A stretch of 49,851 nucleotides of DNA from Seminavis robusta (GCA_903772945.1 CAICTM010000757.1:1-49851); one strand, 5' to 3'; shown: positions 29,384 through 39,945, counted from the stretch's first letter. The notes: generated from the letters alone by a model not told the origin. Numbers and translations: made by a program.

Positions 29384-31174
29384 TTAGACTTTCTTGGGAT
29401 CATGCATGTTGAATTCGTCGAGCAATTCATCCACCACAGTGAGAGTTTTCCGCAGCTCTTTGCAAAGCATTTGTATATGCTGTTCCAAAAGTTGGCGTGA
29501 AGATTCAACGCTCTCCTCCATTGGGGATAAGCTCTCCGTACCGGTACTGATCGAGGAGACGTCGCTTACGGTGCGGTCGGTATAGGAGAGGAAGGGTTTA
29601 TCGTCGTCTTCCTCTGGGTACAGAGACGACTGTCGCAAGTCATCAATGTATGGAAATACTTGCAACAGAGATCGGCAGGATGCCGAAGGATTAGGATCAC
29701 CAATGGGCAGTCTGAAGCAGTTGTAGCGACCCAAGTTGTCAACAAATCTATCCCATCCCGAACAGTTGTCAACAAGGACAAGGCTGTTGTTGGGCTCTTT
29801 TTCTTGCTTCAGCTGTCGCCGGTCGCGATCAACCTCGCCGGATGGCTCAAGCAATGTTGTGGCAGAGTCCATCGTTGCAGCAACATCATGCGAAATGAAA
29901 CCCGGAGGTGATTTGGCAGCATCCAAGCTGAGATCCGTGGCCAATGGTGCCCAGATCTCTTCGAACTCCGGTGAACCATTGAAGGACTGACGAAAGAGTT
30001 GTTGTGTTGTCCAACCATGATAAGCGCCATAGACTTCCTGGTAGGCATCAGTCACAGCATCCTTTGTGGTTCGATAGCGACGACTAGGGACCTGAAGCGA
30101 CTTTTCCATCATGGCAGTTTGATAGTCCAACTGTCGTTTCAACCAAAGCAACCCTATGGCACCTGATGAATCTGCCAGACGGGGAAGCCTGGGATGGAGG
30201 CCAGAATCAACCTCATGCTGCAACACTTGGCGAAGTGATGGCTTTTCAACTTCCTGCTCGTCTCTATCCAGGATACCGTTGTCGTCAGCCTCACTTTCAT
30301 CATCCCCTTCTTCCCCAGTGTGCAAAGAAGCAATCAAGCTATGGACTGATTGTTCCACCTTTCCTATATTCTGGATGATATCCCGTCTTCCCATGGCCAC
30401 TCCCATGGAGTAGCGCTTGTAGCCTGCTGGGACAAGGCGAATACTACGCCACTCAGCAAAGATTCTTGTAGCAGCCAAAACGTAGAGCGCTTCCGGTGTG
30501 CTGTCTTCAACTAGATCATACTCCGTCCCGGTACACTGCCCTCTGGATGCAGTTACTGCCAAGTCCATAGATGCAAGCACTCTCTTGGCTGCTTCTGATG
30601 CCGATGATAGGAGACTACTAGTAGGCTTGTCGCCCCGCCTGAGATTCACTTCTGAAGCATTGCGGAAGATTATGGCCATATCTTGCAAACTCAGCTGCTC
30701 AATATCTTCCATAGAGGCGAACAAATTGGAATTTGCCATTACTAGCTCCGTTGTTGCTCCTCTCTTTCGCAGCTTTCTACAAGAGCTGATGGTAAGATTT
30801 CTAATGGAAGAAAGGCTCTGGTGCGATGCATGGCTGGCAAGGCCTTTGTTGGAACCGGCTGCAGAATTGACCGGGCCCCGACATTGTTTCTCTGGTATTG
30901 AGCGTATCGGCACCGGCACCTTGGAGGGTTCCTTTGTCGCGGGTTGGTGATTCCAGCTCTCGCCAAGTTTCTTCAGGGCAAAATGCAAGAGAAGGATCGC
31001 GATGGCAATCCATAGCCCTCGAACTGCCGAGAAGCAGTCGAAAGTTTCTATACTGTCAAAAGGACCATTCAACAAGATCCCAATGCCAACTATACAACCG
31101 GAAATCATGCCGACAGGTTGGAAGTTCTTCGTCTTTGGTTCATCATGGGTACTAGTACTTTCAAACAGGCGCAT
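29384..31174 (-). CDS. GLTP-like lipid-transfer-domain membrane protein, paralogue 1
   Basis: A single exon of about 596 residues from the ATG at 31174; the frame is open further upstream but without an ATG. Two membrane spans lie near the N-terminus (about 20-36 and 50-69). Then come a Ser-rich region, a conserved block RIFAEWRSIRLVPAGYKRYS with GRRDIIQNIGKVEQS, and a GLTP-like block GAIGLLWLKRQLDYQTAMME ... AYQEVYGAYHGWTTQQLF. Glycolipid transfer proteins have a matching LLWLKR helix and a histidine/tryptophan-bearing YH.W helix that flank the lipid headgroup site. The end, NMHDPKKV, matches the neighbour at 32170. The GLTP call is from motif resemblance only. If right, this is a membrane-tethered lipid carrier rather than the usual small soluble one. 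Confidence 0.55.
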   Translation of the reverse strand: MRLFESTSTHDEPKTKNFQPVGMISGCIVGIGILLNGPFDSIETFDCFSAVRGLWIAIAILLLHFALKKLGESWNHQPATKEPSKVPVPIRSIPEKQCRGPVNSAAGSNKGLASHASHQSLSSIRNLTISSCRKLRKRGATTELVMANSNLFASMEDIEQLSLQDMAIIFRNASEVNLRRGDKPTSSLLSSASEAAKRVLASMDLAVTASRGQCTGTEYDLVEDSTPEALYVLAATRIFAEWRSIRLVPAGYKRYSMGVAMGRRDIIQNIGKVEQSVHSLIASLHTGEEGDDESEADDNGILDRDEQEVEKPSLRQVLQHEVDSGLHPRLPRLADSSGAIGLLWLKRQLDYQTAMMEKSLQVPSRRYRTTKDAVTDAYQEVYGAYHGWTTQQLFRQSFNGSPEFEEIWAPLATDLSLDAAKSPPGFISHDVAATMDSATTLLEPSGEVDRDRRQLKQEKEPNNSLVLVDNCSGWDRFVDNLGRYNCFRLPIGDPNPSASCRSLLQVFPYIDDLRQSSLYPEEDDDKPFLSYTDRTVSDVSSISTGTESLSPMEESVESSRQLLEQHIQMLCKELRKTLTVVDELLDEFNMHDPKKV

Positions 31175-32169
31175 TTGTGATAGCTTCTCGTGAGAAGAAC
31201 AGATTTTGAAAGAGTGGTTGAGGGTCAAGTTATGGTGTAACGATGTGAGGTTTTATGGGAACACTGTCAACCATTTGAATTGCATGTGATTCGAGCATTA
31301 GCTTGAGCATTGAATGAATGATGCTGATGTTACACTTTTTGACAACTTTCGATCGGGAGAAACTGGGAGACTTTGTTGACACCAACGGCGAGTGCGTGGT
31401 CGCGTGGTCGTTTTCCTCCTAATCCAGCTTGAAGCTTGATGAAATCGCTCCCTTTTTCGTTCAGAGTCTCGAGACCGGAGCAGCGAGGAGTGCTATCGCC
31501 CCAACATTCCGTACACGCACGTACGTACAAATCCCGTAGTAGAAAGCACCACTGAAAATAGGGAACTTTGCTGTCGCACGGACCAATTGCCAATTGCTGG
31601 GTCCTAGCTAGCTAGTGTACCAGTAGGTACAAGCAGACCATGCCAAGAACAGCTAGCTCAAGAACTTCTAAGGTGTCAATAGCTTGTCACTTGTCAATGC
31701 AGGCTGTGTCATGCACTGTCATGCACTGAACAGCTCGTATGCAAGCTGGCTAGAGTACTAGTAACTCCTGGCTGGCTACGTATCATACCTGGAGGTATCT
31801 CATCAAGCTCTAATCGTCACAAGGACCAATCGCGTCGTTTCATCACTATCGAGCTTCTGGTACCCGCTGCTATCTACTTACTAGATAGCTATGCGTACTA
31901 GTACGCTGTAGATTGCTCGGGGAGACTGTTGGCCACAATAGCGGCTCGCAGGAGCACCACCAGGTTTATGTTCTCCCATGTTGCTCTCATGTTGGACACT
32001 GCTACCAAACAAAAGCCTAAACCGGCACCCCTACCGTACCGGTACCGTAAGGTACCGTAAAAGTATGAGAAACTACACTGAACATCCGGATTTTTATGCA
32101 AGTATGAAGTCTCTATATTCTATAGCTTAAAAACTATGTACATGGCTCAGGTGTGTGGCACTGACCACC
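31175..32169. other. Intergenic between the GLTP-like paralogues
   Basis: About 1 kb without a credible gene. It contains a CTAGCTAGCTAG run near 31605-31617, repeated ACTGTCATGCACTG near 31710-31730, and a GGTACC cluster (CTACCGTACCGGTACCGTAAGG) at about 32030-32053. Confidence 0.5.
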
Positions 32170-34032
32170 CTAAACCTTTGTTGGATCATCCATGTTGAGA
32201 TCGTCGTGGAGTTCGGCAAGGTCAGCAAGCAGGGGACCCGCCACCGAAAGATACGAGACGATGTGTTCGTGAACATCCTTGCTCATCTCAGCAACGACAT
32301 ATTCTTCCAACTCTTCTCCGACAAGACCCTCTCCAGTGTGCGCATATCCTTTGTTCTCTCCTTTTCGACCGTCAAGATGTTGGACGATGTGAGCCACAAA
32401 CTTCTCCCACTCCCAACCAATGCGATGAAACGGGTTGTCGGGTGGATTGAGGGATTCGGGCTGTTGGCTAATGTGGTTCATAAACCTGTCCCACTCCCAA
32501 CCAATACGATGAAATGGGTTGTCAGGTGGGTTAAGGGATTCAGGCTTCTCAACTGTGTCGCCTTCTTCACCATTATCTGGGGCATCGTTGACGGCTGGCT
32601 TCATGCGCCTAGCTTCAAGAAAAACCTCCTTCAAGCGATGAGGGTTCATAAACTTGTAGACCTCCTCAGCATTGGGCGATGCTTGGAACGAATAGTTGAA
32701 AATTTTCTGCACCGCCCAACCGTGCAAGTTTCCGTAGATTTGAGTGTATGCTGCCGTAACGGCATCTGTTGAGGTGGGAAACCTGGTGGGCACCTCCAAA
32801 ATGTTTTGAAAAATGGCAGTTTGGTACTGCAACTGTCGGCGGACCCACAAAAGTCCCATGGCACCGCTTGTCTCCTTCAGTCGGGGCAAGTTTGGGTGTT
32901 CCCCGAGGACAATTTCATATTCAAGGACATCGCGCAGGGTCGGGCTGCTAACCTCGGAGCCCGCATCCTCGATGTGGTCTTCAATCCATGCCTGAGCTGC
33001 ACGTTCAATCTTGACCACATTTTGGACAACATCCTTCTGTCCCAGGCTCATGCCAACTGCATATCCCTTGAATCCCTCAGGGACTTGTCGGAGGATTCGC
33101 CACTCGGCAAAAATTCGACTCGAAGCACAAAACATGAAGGCATCCATCTCGCCTGATTGAGCAGAATCCGAAGGGTGCCTCTTGACAACCTTTACGTTCT
33201 TTCCGCGCGCCTTAGTGACTGCACTGTCCATGCCTTCAATCACAGTCTTTACTCGCGGCAACAACTTGCTCGCAAACTTTCCCTGGTTGAACCCTTGCTG
33301 AGTGCTGCCAATGGCATATTCGAAAACGCTCACAACATCCTCCAATGTCAGTTCAGCGATATCTTTGAGGGGTACAAATGACTGTGATCCTCCAAGTGTT
33401 GATGCGTGTTTCTTCTTATCCTTCTTTGATTTAGAATTCATTTTCGTCTTCTTGGCTGTGACAGTTTCATCAACGACAGCATCAGTTGGAGTCGACGCTT
33501 CTTTAGCATTGGCATAAGCTTCAAAAGTTTGTTGTACCAGAGCTGACACGCTTTCGAAGAAATTGCCGGAATCGTAGTATTCGCTTCGTCGCAGATCGAC
33601 TCCACCAGTGAAAGGTAAAATTGGACCAAGAGCGTCAGTAATGCTCGAGATTGCGGCACTGCCCAAGCCAATGGTTGGTTTTTCAAGGGAGGGGACAGAT
33701 GTCTTGTACAGAAAGGCTGGTCGAATGACATCTGGAGACAGGGCGTCGTAATCATCATGACTTTCGATAGTATTCATTTGGTTGTTTACCACTGTGAGGG
33801 CCAAGTCAGAAAAGGTGACAAACAAGAGTAGCATCATGGAGAGTCTTCCAACTACCCATGTGCGGCTTTCGCTTTGGCCATGGCCAGAGACAACTTCCGC
33901 CGAAGTCGCCCTTTCACGCCTAACTCGGGGTCTGCAACTGGGTTGGCTAGCGAGAGGGTCATTGGTGGCTCCATCTTTGAGTGAAGCGCGCCTGAAGGAA
34001 AACATCCGAAGTGATTTGGTTGGTGTTGACAT
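32170..34032 (-). CDS. GLTP-like lipid-transfer-domain membrane protein, paralogue 2
   Basis: A single exon of about 620 residues from the ATG at 34032 (MSTPTKSLRMFSFRR). One membrane span (LSMMLLLFVTFSDLALTVV) lies near residue 55. The conserved part matches the previous gene throughout: RIFAEWRILRQVPEGFKGYA, GQKDVVQNVVKIE, LRDVLEYEIVLGEHPNLPRL, GAMGLLWVRRQLQYQTAIFQ, AYTQIYGNLHGWAVQKIF, and the ending NMDDPTKV. Both genes lie head-to-tail on the same strand, so they arose by tandem duplication and have since diverged strongly outside the core. A 28-residue segment (PESLNPPDNPFHRIGWEW...) is itself tandemly doubled near the C-terminus. The lipid-transfer role is inferred from the GLTP-like helices; the lipid is unknown. 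Confidence 0.55.
   Translation of the reverse strand: MSTPTKSLRMFSFRRASLKDGATNDPLASQPSCRPRVRRERATSAEVVSGHGQSESRTWVVGRLSMMLLLFVTFSDLALTVVNNQMNTIESHDDYDALSPDVIRPAFLYKTSVPSLEKPTIGLGSAAISSITDALGPILPFTGGVDLRRSEYYDSGNFFESVSALVQQTFEAYANAKEASTPTDAVVDETVTAKKTKMNSKSKKDKKKHASTLGGSQSFVPLKDIAELTLEDVVSVFEYAIGSTQQGFNQGKFASKLLPRVKTVIEGMDSAVTKARGKNVKVVKRHPSDSAQSGEMDAFMFCASSRIFAEWRILRQVPEGFKGYAVGMSLGQKDVVQNVVKIERAAQAWIEDHIEDAGSEVSSPTLRDVLEYEIVLGEHPNLPRLKETSGAMGLLWVRRQLQYQTAIFQNILEVPTRFPTSTDAVTAAYTQIYGNLHGWAVQKIFNYSFQASPNAEEVYKFMNPHRLKEVFLEARRMKPAVNDAPDNGEEGDTVEKPESLNPPDNPFHRIGWEWDRFMNHISQQPESLNPPDNPFHRIGWEWEKFVAHIVQHLDGRKGENKGYAHTGEGLVGEELEEYVVAEMSKDVHEHIVSYLSVAGPLLADLAELHDDLNMDDPTKV
32377..32544 (-). repeat. 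In-frame tandem duplication, 2 x 84 bp
   Basis: Two adjacent 84-bp units (32544-32461 and 32460-32377) encode PESLNPPDNPFHRIGWEWDR... and PESLNPPDNPFHRIGWEWEK.... The first halves are nearly identical; the second halves (FMNHISQQ, FVAHIVQH) differ. Paralogue 1 has one related segment, SGWDRFVDNLGRYN, so the doubling is specific to paralogue 2. Confidence 0.9.
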
Positions 34033-36383
34033 GATGAAGACCAAGTGTAAGAATGTGTGGATCGAAACGAATGGAGCTATTGATGTCGACAAGTGTCAAA
34101 CACAATTCGCACGATCTGACTGTTGAGTCGAGTTGAGTCATCTTGTTCAACGGAATCAGTCAACTACCAACAACAAGGAAAACATTCAGTTTCAAAGAAT
34201 CATCGGATACATCGATTACTCAGTTGACGCCAGACACGTCAGACGAAGACGGAGTTGGCTTCAGCCGAGGCAGATCAATCGATTTTCGACATGTGTCAGT
34301 TGACTTAGACTTGTCGGAGATGATGGATGACCAATCTCTTCGTTTGATTTGATGTTGGGGTGAGAAAGGAAACGACGACAACCAACAACACGTCATCGTT
34401 GACTGCAATTCAACGCATCAAAGTCGCACGTTGGTCGACTAATCCGACTCAAAATGTCAAGTCCTCATAACCCAACGGATGCGAAGCGAGCTCTCGAAGC
34501 TTCGGTGAGTGATTGGCGTGATGGTGCTTGAAAATACGGCCATGGTATTTCCACCATGCCAGCAGCGGCAGAGTTTTGCGGTCGAACAAAAAACAAAAAA
34601 ATAACGCGACGATCAACAACGAGGTAGAGTTAATGACACTTACTTGGCCCGGTGTCTGCCCAACGAGGAGGCTCGGCTGAATTTAGATCCAGCGGAAGAA
34701 ATGTCATCGTTGCTGCGAGGTCGAGGAAGTCTGCTGCGACCGCGAACCAACGCGTCCATGCTGGTCACCCGTCGCATCAACTGCGCCTCGTTTTTCTTGT
34801 TGTTGTAATGCATCATCATCGTGGCTTGGAGATACAGTCTCTGCAATGCCTTTGGAAACAGACGAATGATTGTGATGGCAGATTTTTTGATGGGCGGCTT
34901 CTGTGATGGCTTCTGCCTGTTTTGAACGGGTCACGATTCAAGCCAATTCGCGTCTTGGAGATCCAGTGCCTCGAGCCAATCACTACAGCTAGCCAGTACA
35001 CTCCAGTACGGTACTCTAGCTAGCTAGTAGACTACTGTAGCACCCAATTCGTTACCGGGTTGCTGGCTCGTTGAGAAGGCGATCTCCAACGATTTTGATG
35101 ACTTCAGACACTTCCGTTTCTTCGTCGTACGTGCGGTTCTATTCAACTGTTTATGACCTATTGTTGGCTCTTTACATGAATATGATAGGAATTTTATACC
35201 CTGGATTATCGTATATTATCTGCTAATAGCTGATATTATCCAATAATAGCTTTTTTGGCCTTTCGACTTGGGGGTGAACAGCTGATTCCAACCTGCTGCT
35301 GTCAGCAGTCAGCAGCAGAAGCACAGAAGGTCACAGATTCGCAAAAACAGCAACTCGAGTGGATCATTCGGAAGAACAACGGTCATCAACTCGGAGAAGC
35401 TGGCAAGCTAGCAGCAAGCTAGCACTACTGGTTGAATTCCCTGTGCTCGCGAAAGTTCTGCAGGTTGAGGATGACCGGTACAGGGCAATAGCTTGGGTCA
35501 TTGGAGCAAAGGAGCCATGTGGCTGTGTTTGGGGTTGAGAGATAAGAGATTGTACCGGTGGATGATGAGGTGAGAGCAACAGCAACATGGCTTGGAGTGA
35601 TGGGCATAGAGGAGTTCCAGGCAGGCTGCTGGTCAACCCATGTGCCAGTGGCCGTGATGCTCAAGCAAAACTACAAGCTCCAGAAACGATAGTAGGCACC
35701 TTTTTGGGACTCCGAATTGATCCTTGCAGGTACTAGTACTCCACGTAGTTACTAGCTAGTACCGTTACGGTAGCCTATCTCTCTCTCTCTCTTAACGCTT
35801 TCTTCCCGTTTTCCTTCCCCTGAATATTGCCAGTGGTGTACGGAATTCCAGGAATTTCTCATTCGGAGAAGAGTTTCAAAAGAGAGACTCCATGAACAAC
35901 AACGTACTGGTTGGCACAACCAAACTAAAATGAAGAAGGCTCAAGCCCAGGCTCACAGATCGATTGACACTACCACACCGTAACCTAAGGATTCCCGAAG
36001 GTGGCCCGAGCAAGATTCAGGACCCCACCAGTATTTCTCAAACCCACCTTTCAGCCTCATCGATTGATGCTCGTTGAACATCCAGTGCATTCTAACAGCT
36101 TCCCGCTGTATTAATCTGCGGACCTCGCAGGAGCGCATACGTTTCACGAAAGATCCAATGAAATGAATGGATATCAGAGCGGAGGAATAGAAGAGGGATG
36201 TGCTGCCCCAAGCTCAAAAGGACTGGAGGACACAGCCAATCATCCAAACCTCCAGCGGGATCTTGGCCTCGTTCGTAAGCTCACAATTTAATACAGTAAC
36301 TACGTTGCTACTTCGTTTGGTTTTGGTATCAAAGAGTACTCCATTATCTATCTATCTGTATTGATTGATTTGTGTTTGAGAAG
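34033..36383. other. Long intergenic region
   Basis: About 2.3 kb with no strong gene. Noted items: a plus-strand mini-frame at 34453-34503 ending at a GTGAGT donor-like site, a minus-strand 59-codon frame at 34640-34819, a TATTATC-rich AT stretch at about 35180-35255, a (CT)n tract near 35778-35793 and scattered CTAGCTAG and GGTAC motifs. The right end must contain the promoter of the sulfite reductase gene. Confidence 0.45.
34640..34819 (-). CDS. Short Arg/Ser-rich frame, possible exon
   Basis: A 59-codon frame from MMMHYNNKKNEAQLMRR to SRASSLGRHRAK. It has a plausible SR-like composition with serines in basic context (RRVTSMDAL, SRASSL) that would suit kinases. The sequence at its end, GCCAA|GTAAGTG, is a perfect intron donor, so it may be the first exon of a minus-strand gene; I could not fix a second exon. 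It could also be noise. Confidence 0.22.
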   Translation of the reverse strand: MMMHYNNKKNEAQLMRRVTSMDALVRGRSRLPRPRSNDDISSAGSKFSRASSLGRHRAK

Positions 36384-38677
36384 ATGAGATCTACTTGTTC
36401 CGCAGTGCTTGTGGCCCTGTTGTCGGGATCGGCATCGGCCTTTGTTTCTACCCCCTCTTTGGCTGCCAATGCCAAGAGCAGCAGCTCCTTGTCCATGGTG
36501 CTGGAGAAACCCGCTGTCAAGAAGATTTCCAAGCTCGAGACACTCAAGGTCAATTCCGACCATCTTATCCACCCCTTGAAGGAGGTACGTCAGTCCTGAG
36601 CGTACCGTGGGAATCTTGGGCCGTCGCAGCGGCTTGTACACAGATCCTTGTGTTGAGGATATTGGTTGGCATCGAAGTGATGAAGTCATTCTTTCCCCGT
36701 CTTATCGATATTTGACGACAAAATGAAAGGCCCTGTCCCTTAAGCCAGTGGACACTTTAGGGTGAACTCTGATCGGTGCTCGCTTCCTGTGTTTTGATGA
36801 TTGGCTGTTTGTGTGTGCTGTTCTGAATTCGTGGTGCCTTGAAATTTTTCTTCTTCTGCATGTTGCTAACCTCTTCCTTCCATTTTCCTTCCGTAGCAAT
36901 TGCAAACCGAAGAAATTGGCGTCTCAAAGGACGCTTATCAAATTCTGAAGTATCATGGATCCTATCAACAATCCAATCGAGAAATTAGAGGAAAAGTTAA
37001 GGATTTTCAGTTCATGTTGCGGTTAAAACAACCAGCAGGTGAACTTCCACCAGAGCTTTATCGACTACTCGATGATTTGTCGGCCAACCATGGACAGGGA
37101 GATTTGCGAGCCACCACCAGACAATGTTTTCAAATGCACGGAATCATGAAGGGAAGTCTGAAACACGTAATTTCCTCCATTATGGATATTGGATCCTCCA
37201 CTGTTGGAGCCTGTGGTGATGTGAATCGTAACGTTATGACCACACCGGCCCCTTTCGCCACAGCTGATTACCAGTACGCCAGGGAATGGTCAAAGGTGTT
37301 TGCCCAGTTGTTCCGTCCATTGACGCCTGCCTTTTCCGAAATCTGGTTCGATGGAGAGAAAGCAGCTACGGTTGAGACTTGGAGCAAGGAGGTCGAACAC
37401 CACAATGTCGACGAAGCTATGTTGTATGACTCTGGCAGAGGAATTATTCTTCCAGACGCAGTGGAACCCATCTATGGCGACCGTTACTTGCCACGCAAAT
37501 TCAAGATTGGTGTGACTGTTCCAGGAGATAACTCGTTGGATGTTTACACCAACGACATTGGTTGCGTCGTGATCACCAACCCTACGACTGGTGAATTGGA
37601 AGGATTCAATATTATGGTAAGAGATCTTGTTGCACTTGATTGCGGTTCACCTTGAGCGTTTGTTTACGAGCATGACCTTATGCATTGACTTCACGTTTCC
37701 AGGTTGGTGGAGGCATGGGCCGAACACACAATAAGGAGAATACGTTTGCCCGTGCAGCCGACCACTTGGGATTTGTGCCAAAGGAAGACGTGATGGAGCT
37801 CTTGAAGAGTATTCTTGCCAGCCAACGTGACCATGGTAACCGAGATGTTCGTGCCAACGCCCGCATGAAGTACCTTGTCCATACTCTTGGAATCGACAAC
37901 TTCCGTACTCTTGTAGAGAGCTACTTTGGAAAGAAGATCCAGCCATGGCGCTCAATTCCTGAGTGGAAGTACAATGATTGGATGGGATGGTGGGAACAGG
38001 GAGACGGTAAGCTGTTCTATGGGCTGCATGTAGACAACGGCCGTGTGAAAGACGAAGGTAGCTTTAGACTGAAGAGTGCGCTCAGGGTCCTTGTGGATAA
38101 GTACAATCTCTCCATGATCCTGAGTCCGACCCAATCCCTCATCTTCCGTGACATTGATCCAAATGACAAGGACGGCGTCGACGCAGTTCTTCGTGAGCAC
38201 GGTATTGTATCCATCGAAGAGGTGGATCCTCTTGCTCGTCTCTCCATGTCATGCCCTGCATTGCCGTTGTGCGGACTCGCCCAGACAGAAGCAGAACGTA
38301 TCATGCCCAGCTACTTGGAACGTATTCGTGCTGTGTTGACAAAGATGAATCTTGATGACGAAGAAATACTAATCCGCATGACTGGTTGCCCCAACGGTTG
38401 CGCAAGGCCCTACATGGCAGAGCTTGCATTTGTTGGAGATGGCCCCAAGAGCTACCAAGTGTGGCTGGGTGGTTCCCCTGTTTTGACAAGGACAGCGTAT
38501 CCTTTCATGGCCAAGATGAAGGACGACGATTTGGAGGCAACTCTGGAGCCCATTCTTGCCATGTTCATTCAACAGCGACAGGAATTCGAGGCATTCGGTG
38601 ACTTTTGCCACCGTGCGGGGGCTGATGCTATTGAAGCCTACTGTGCATCCTATGTGCCTGGATCCATTGTTGCATAA
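36384..38677 (+). CDS. SIR: Ferredoxin-dependent sulfite reductase, plastid
   Basis: Three exons (36384-36584, 36897-37616, 37703-38677), introns of 312 and 86 bp, all phase 0, giving 631 residues. The enzyme reduces sulfite to sulfide with six electrons from ferredoxin, using siroheme and a 4Fe-4S cluster, in plastid sulfur assimilation. The signal peptide ends in SASAFVS, an ASAFAP-type plastid import motif. The body follows plant SiR: HGSYQQSNREIRG, LRATTRQCFQMHGIMK, GACGDVNRNVM, LPRKFKIGVTVPGDNS, GFNIMVGGGMGRTHNKE. The cluster ligands are CPALPLC (CX5C) and TGCPNGC (CX3C) with the following ARPYMAEL. SiR, not nitrite reductase, is indicated by the HGSYQQ.NRE start and GACGDVNRN. Length matches the family. 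The 312-bp first intron is much longer than others here. It appears intact. Confidence 0.93.
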
Positions 38678-38858
38678 AGCGATCCGAATCAGTATGCATG
38701 ACTACTAAGTACATTTTTGATACTTCACTAGAAGAAAGAGGATGTAGCTAGCTCGTCGCCTGTGCAGATAATGAAGCTTCAGGCCAAAATTGTGGTGGTT
38801 ATACTAGCCATACCGTCTTTTGCGAGAGAAGGCAATTTCATTCTTTTTATCCTTCGAG

Positions 38859-39425
38859 TTACATCGGAGACATATCCATGGCCGCGTCTGCATCCAGCGG
38901 AAACTCGTTCGGCAAAGAGTTGGATCTGGGTCTTCTCTGCTGTTCCACAAAATCCATGGTTGCCGATCGACGATTGTAAGAAGTTTCAACGTCCATGTCG
39001 CACAGTGAGGTCTGTCTGGTGATGGCTTCTCTAATGGATCCCCGGATTAGATCTTGCAGCATTCGTTCGACAGGATCTTGCCGCGGAACTGGCTGTGTCG
39101 GCCGAAGACCGTAGACTAGGGCCCTCATTATTTCTCTTTCTGCTATTTCTTTTTCTGTCAATGGATTTTCATCATCGTCATCTGAATCGTCATCTTCTGC
39201 GTCTATCATAAAGTCATCATTGGAAACAACAGATAAGCGCCCACCAACTGGTACCGGTAGCGGTACTGGATTGGTATGATTTTGCGATATTGAAATTGAT
39301 CGAAAGGCATCTTCAATTGTTCTCCTTCGTTTTCGGCTGGGGGCGACGCCTTCTGCTATTAGCACTTCCTCTTCCAAGCAGCTCTTATCCTCGTGTTGTC
39401 GTCTCATCGCTTTCAAACTCCCCAT
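38859..39425 (-). CDS. Hypothetical nuclear-type protein
   Basis: A single exon of 188 residues, starting at the ATG at 39425; a longer frame lacks another ATG. The protein has a basic cluster (SRKRRRTIEDAF) likely to act as a nuclear localisation signal, an acidic run (DAEDDDSDDDDE), and a helical segment NPLTEKEIAEREIMRALVYG followed by VERMLQDLIRGSIREAITRQ. No domain is recognised. Codon use and the coherent helix make it look real. It converges with the sulfite reductase gene, 181 bases away. A GGTACCGGTAGCGGTAC stretch inside it codes for PLPVPVGG, the only place besides 12340 where this intergenic motif is coding. Confidence 0.55.
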   Translation of the reverse strand: MGSLKAMRRQHEDKSCLEEEVLIAEGVAPSRKRRRTIEDAFRSISISQNHTNPVPLPVPVGGRLSVVSNDDFMIDAEDDDSDDDDENPLTEKEIAEREIMRALVYGLRPTQPVPRQDPVERMLQDLIRGSIREAITRQTSLCDMDVETSYNRRSATMDFVEQQRRPRSNSLPNEFPLDADAAMDMSPM

Positions 39426-39599
39426 CTCATTTTTATGAGTGAGTGGTTCGAAGTGGTTTCCTCTCGAATTGCAATCTTCGAAGAAATTCTTTGTTTCCAA
39501 GACTCGATGATCAATCAATCCACACGACTGAGGACTGCAGATTTGTTTGCCTCCTACAATCTACTAGCTAGAGCTAGCTAGCTAGCAAGTAGCAAACTC

Positions 39600-39845
39600 A
39601 GATTTCATCATTTTATCACCAATTCATCACTTCTTCACCTTAGCTACTAGTAGCTAGAGAGGCCATTATTTTCATCATCATTCAACCAAATTCATCACAT
39701 AGACTAACTCAGATGTTTCATCACAATTCATGACCATGCATCTCAAGAAGTGGTAAAGTTGCATCACAATTCATCACCTGGTAGTCAGAGATTCATCACC
39801 ATTCAACACATACAGTTCATTTCATCACTTTTCATCAAATCGCCA
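39600..39845. repeat. Degenerate TTCATCAC-rich repeat tract
   Basis: The core ATTCATCAC or TTCATCA recurs about fifteen times at irregular spacing. Examples are near 39625, 39690, 39718, 39774 and 39788. It is not a clean tandem array. Confidence 0.6.
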
Positions 39846-39945
39846 AAAATTAACTATTTGCAGCACTTTCCAAACCAAACTTCTTTTGCAACACCTTGCT
39901 GCTGGCAACGCAAACGTTTGCAAAACTCAATACTCCTACTCGCAA

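Noticed and set aside
35778-35793. CT microsatellite as a notable element
   Set aside because: Short simple repeats of this size are common and nothing nearby depends on it.
36384-38677. Nitrite reductase as identity of the siroheme enzyme
   Set aside because: The HGSYQQ.NRE, GACGDVNRN and LPRKFKIGVTVP segments follow sulfite reductase.
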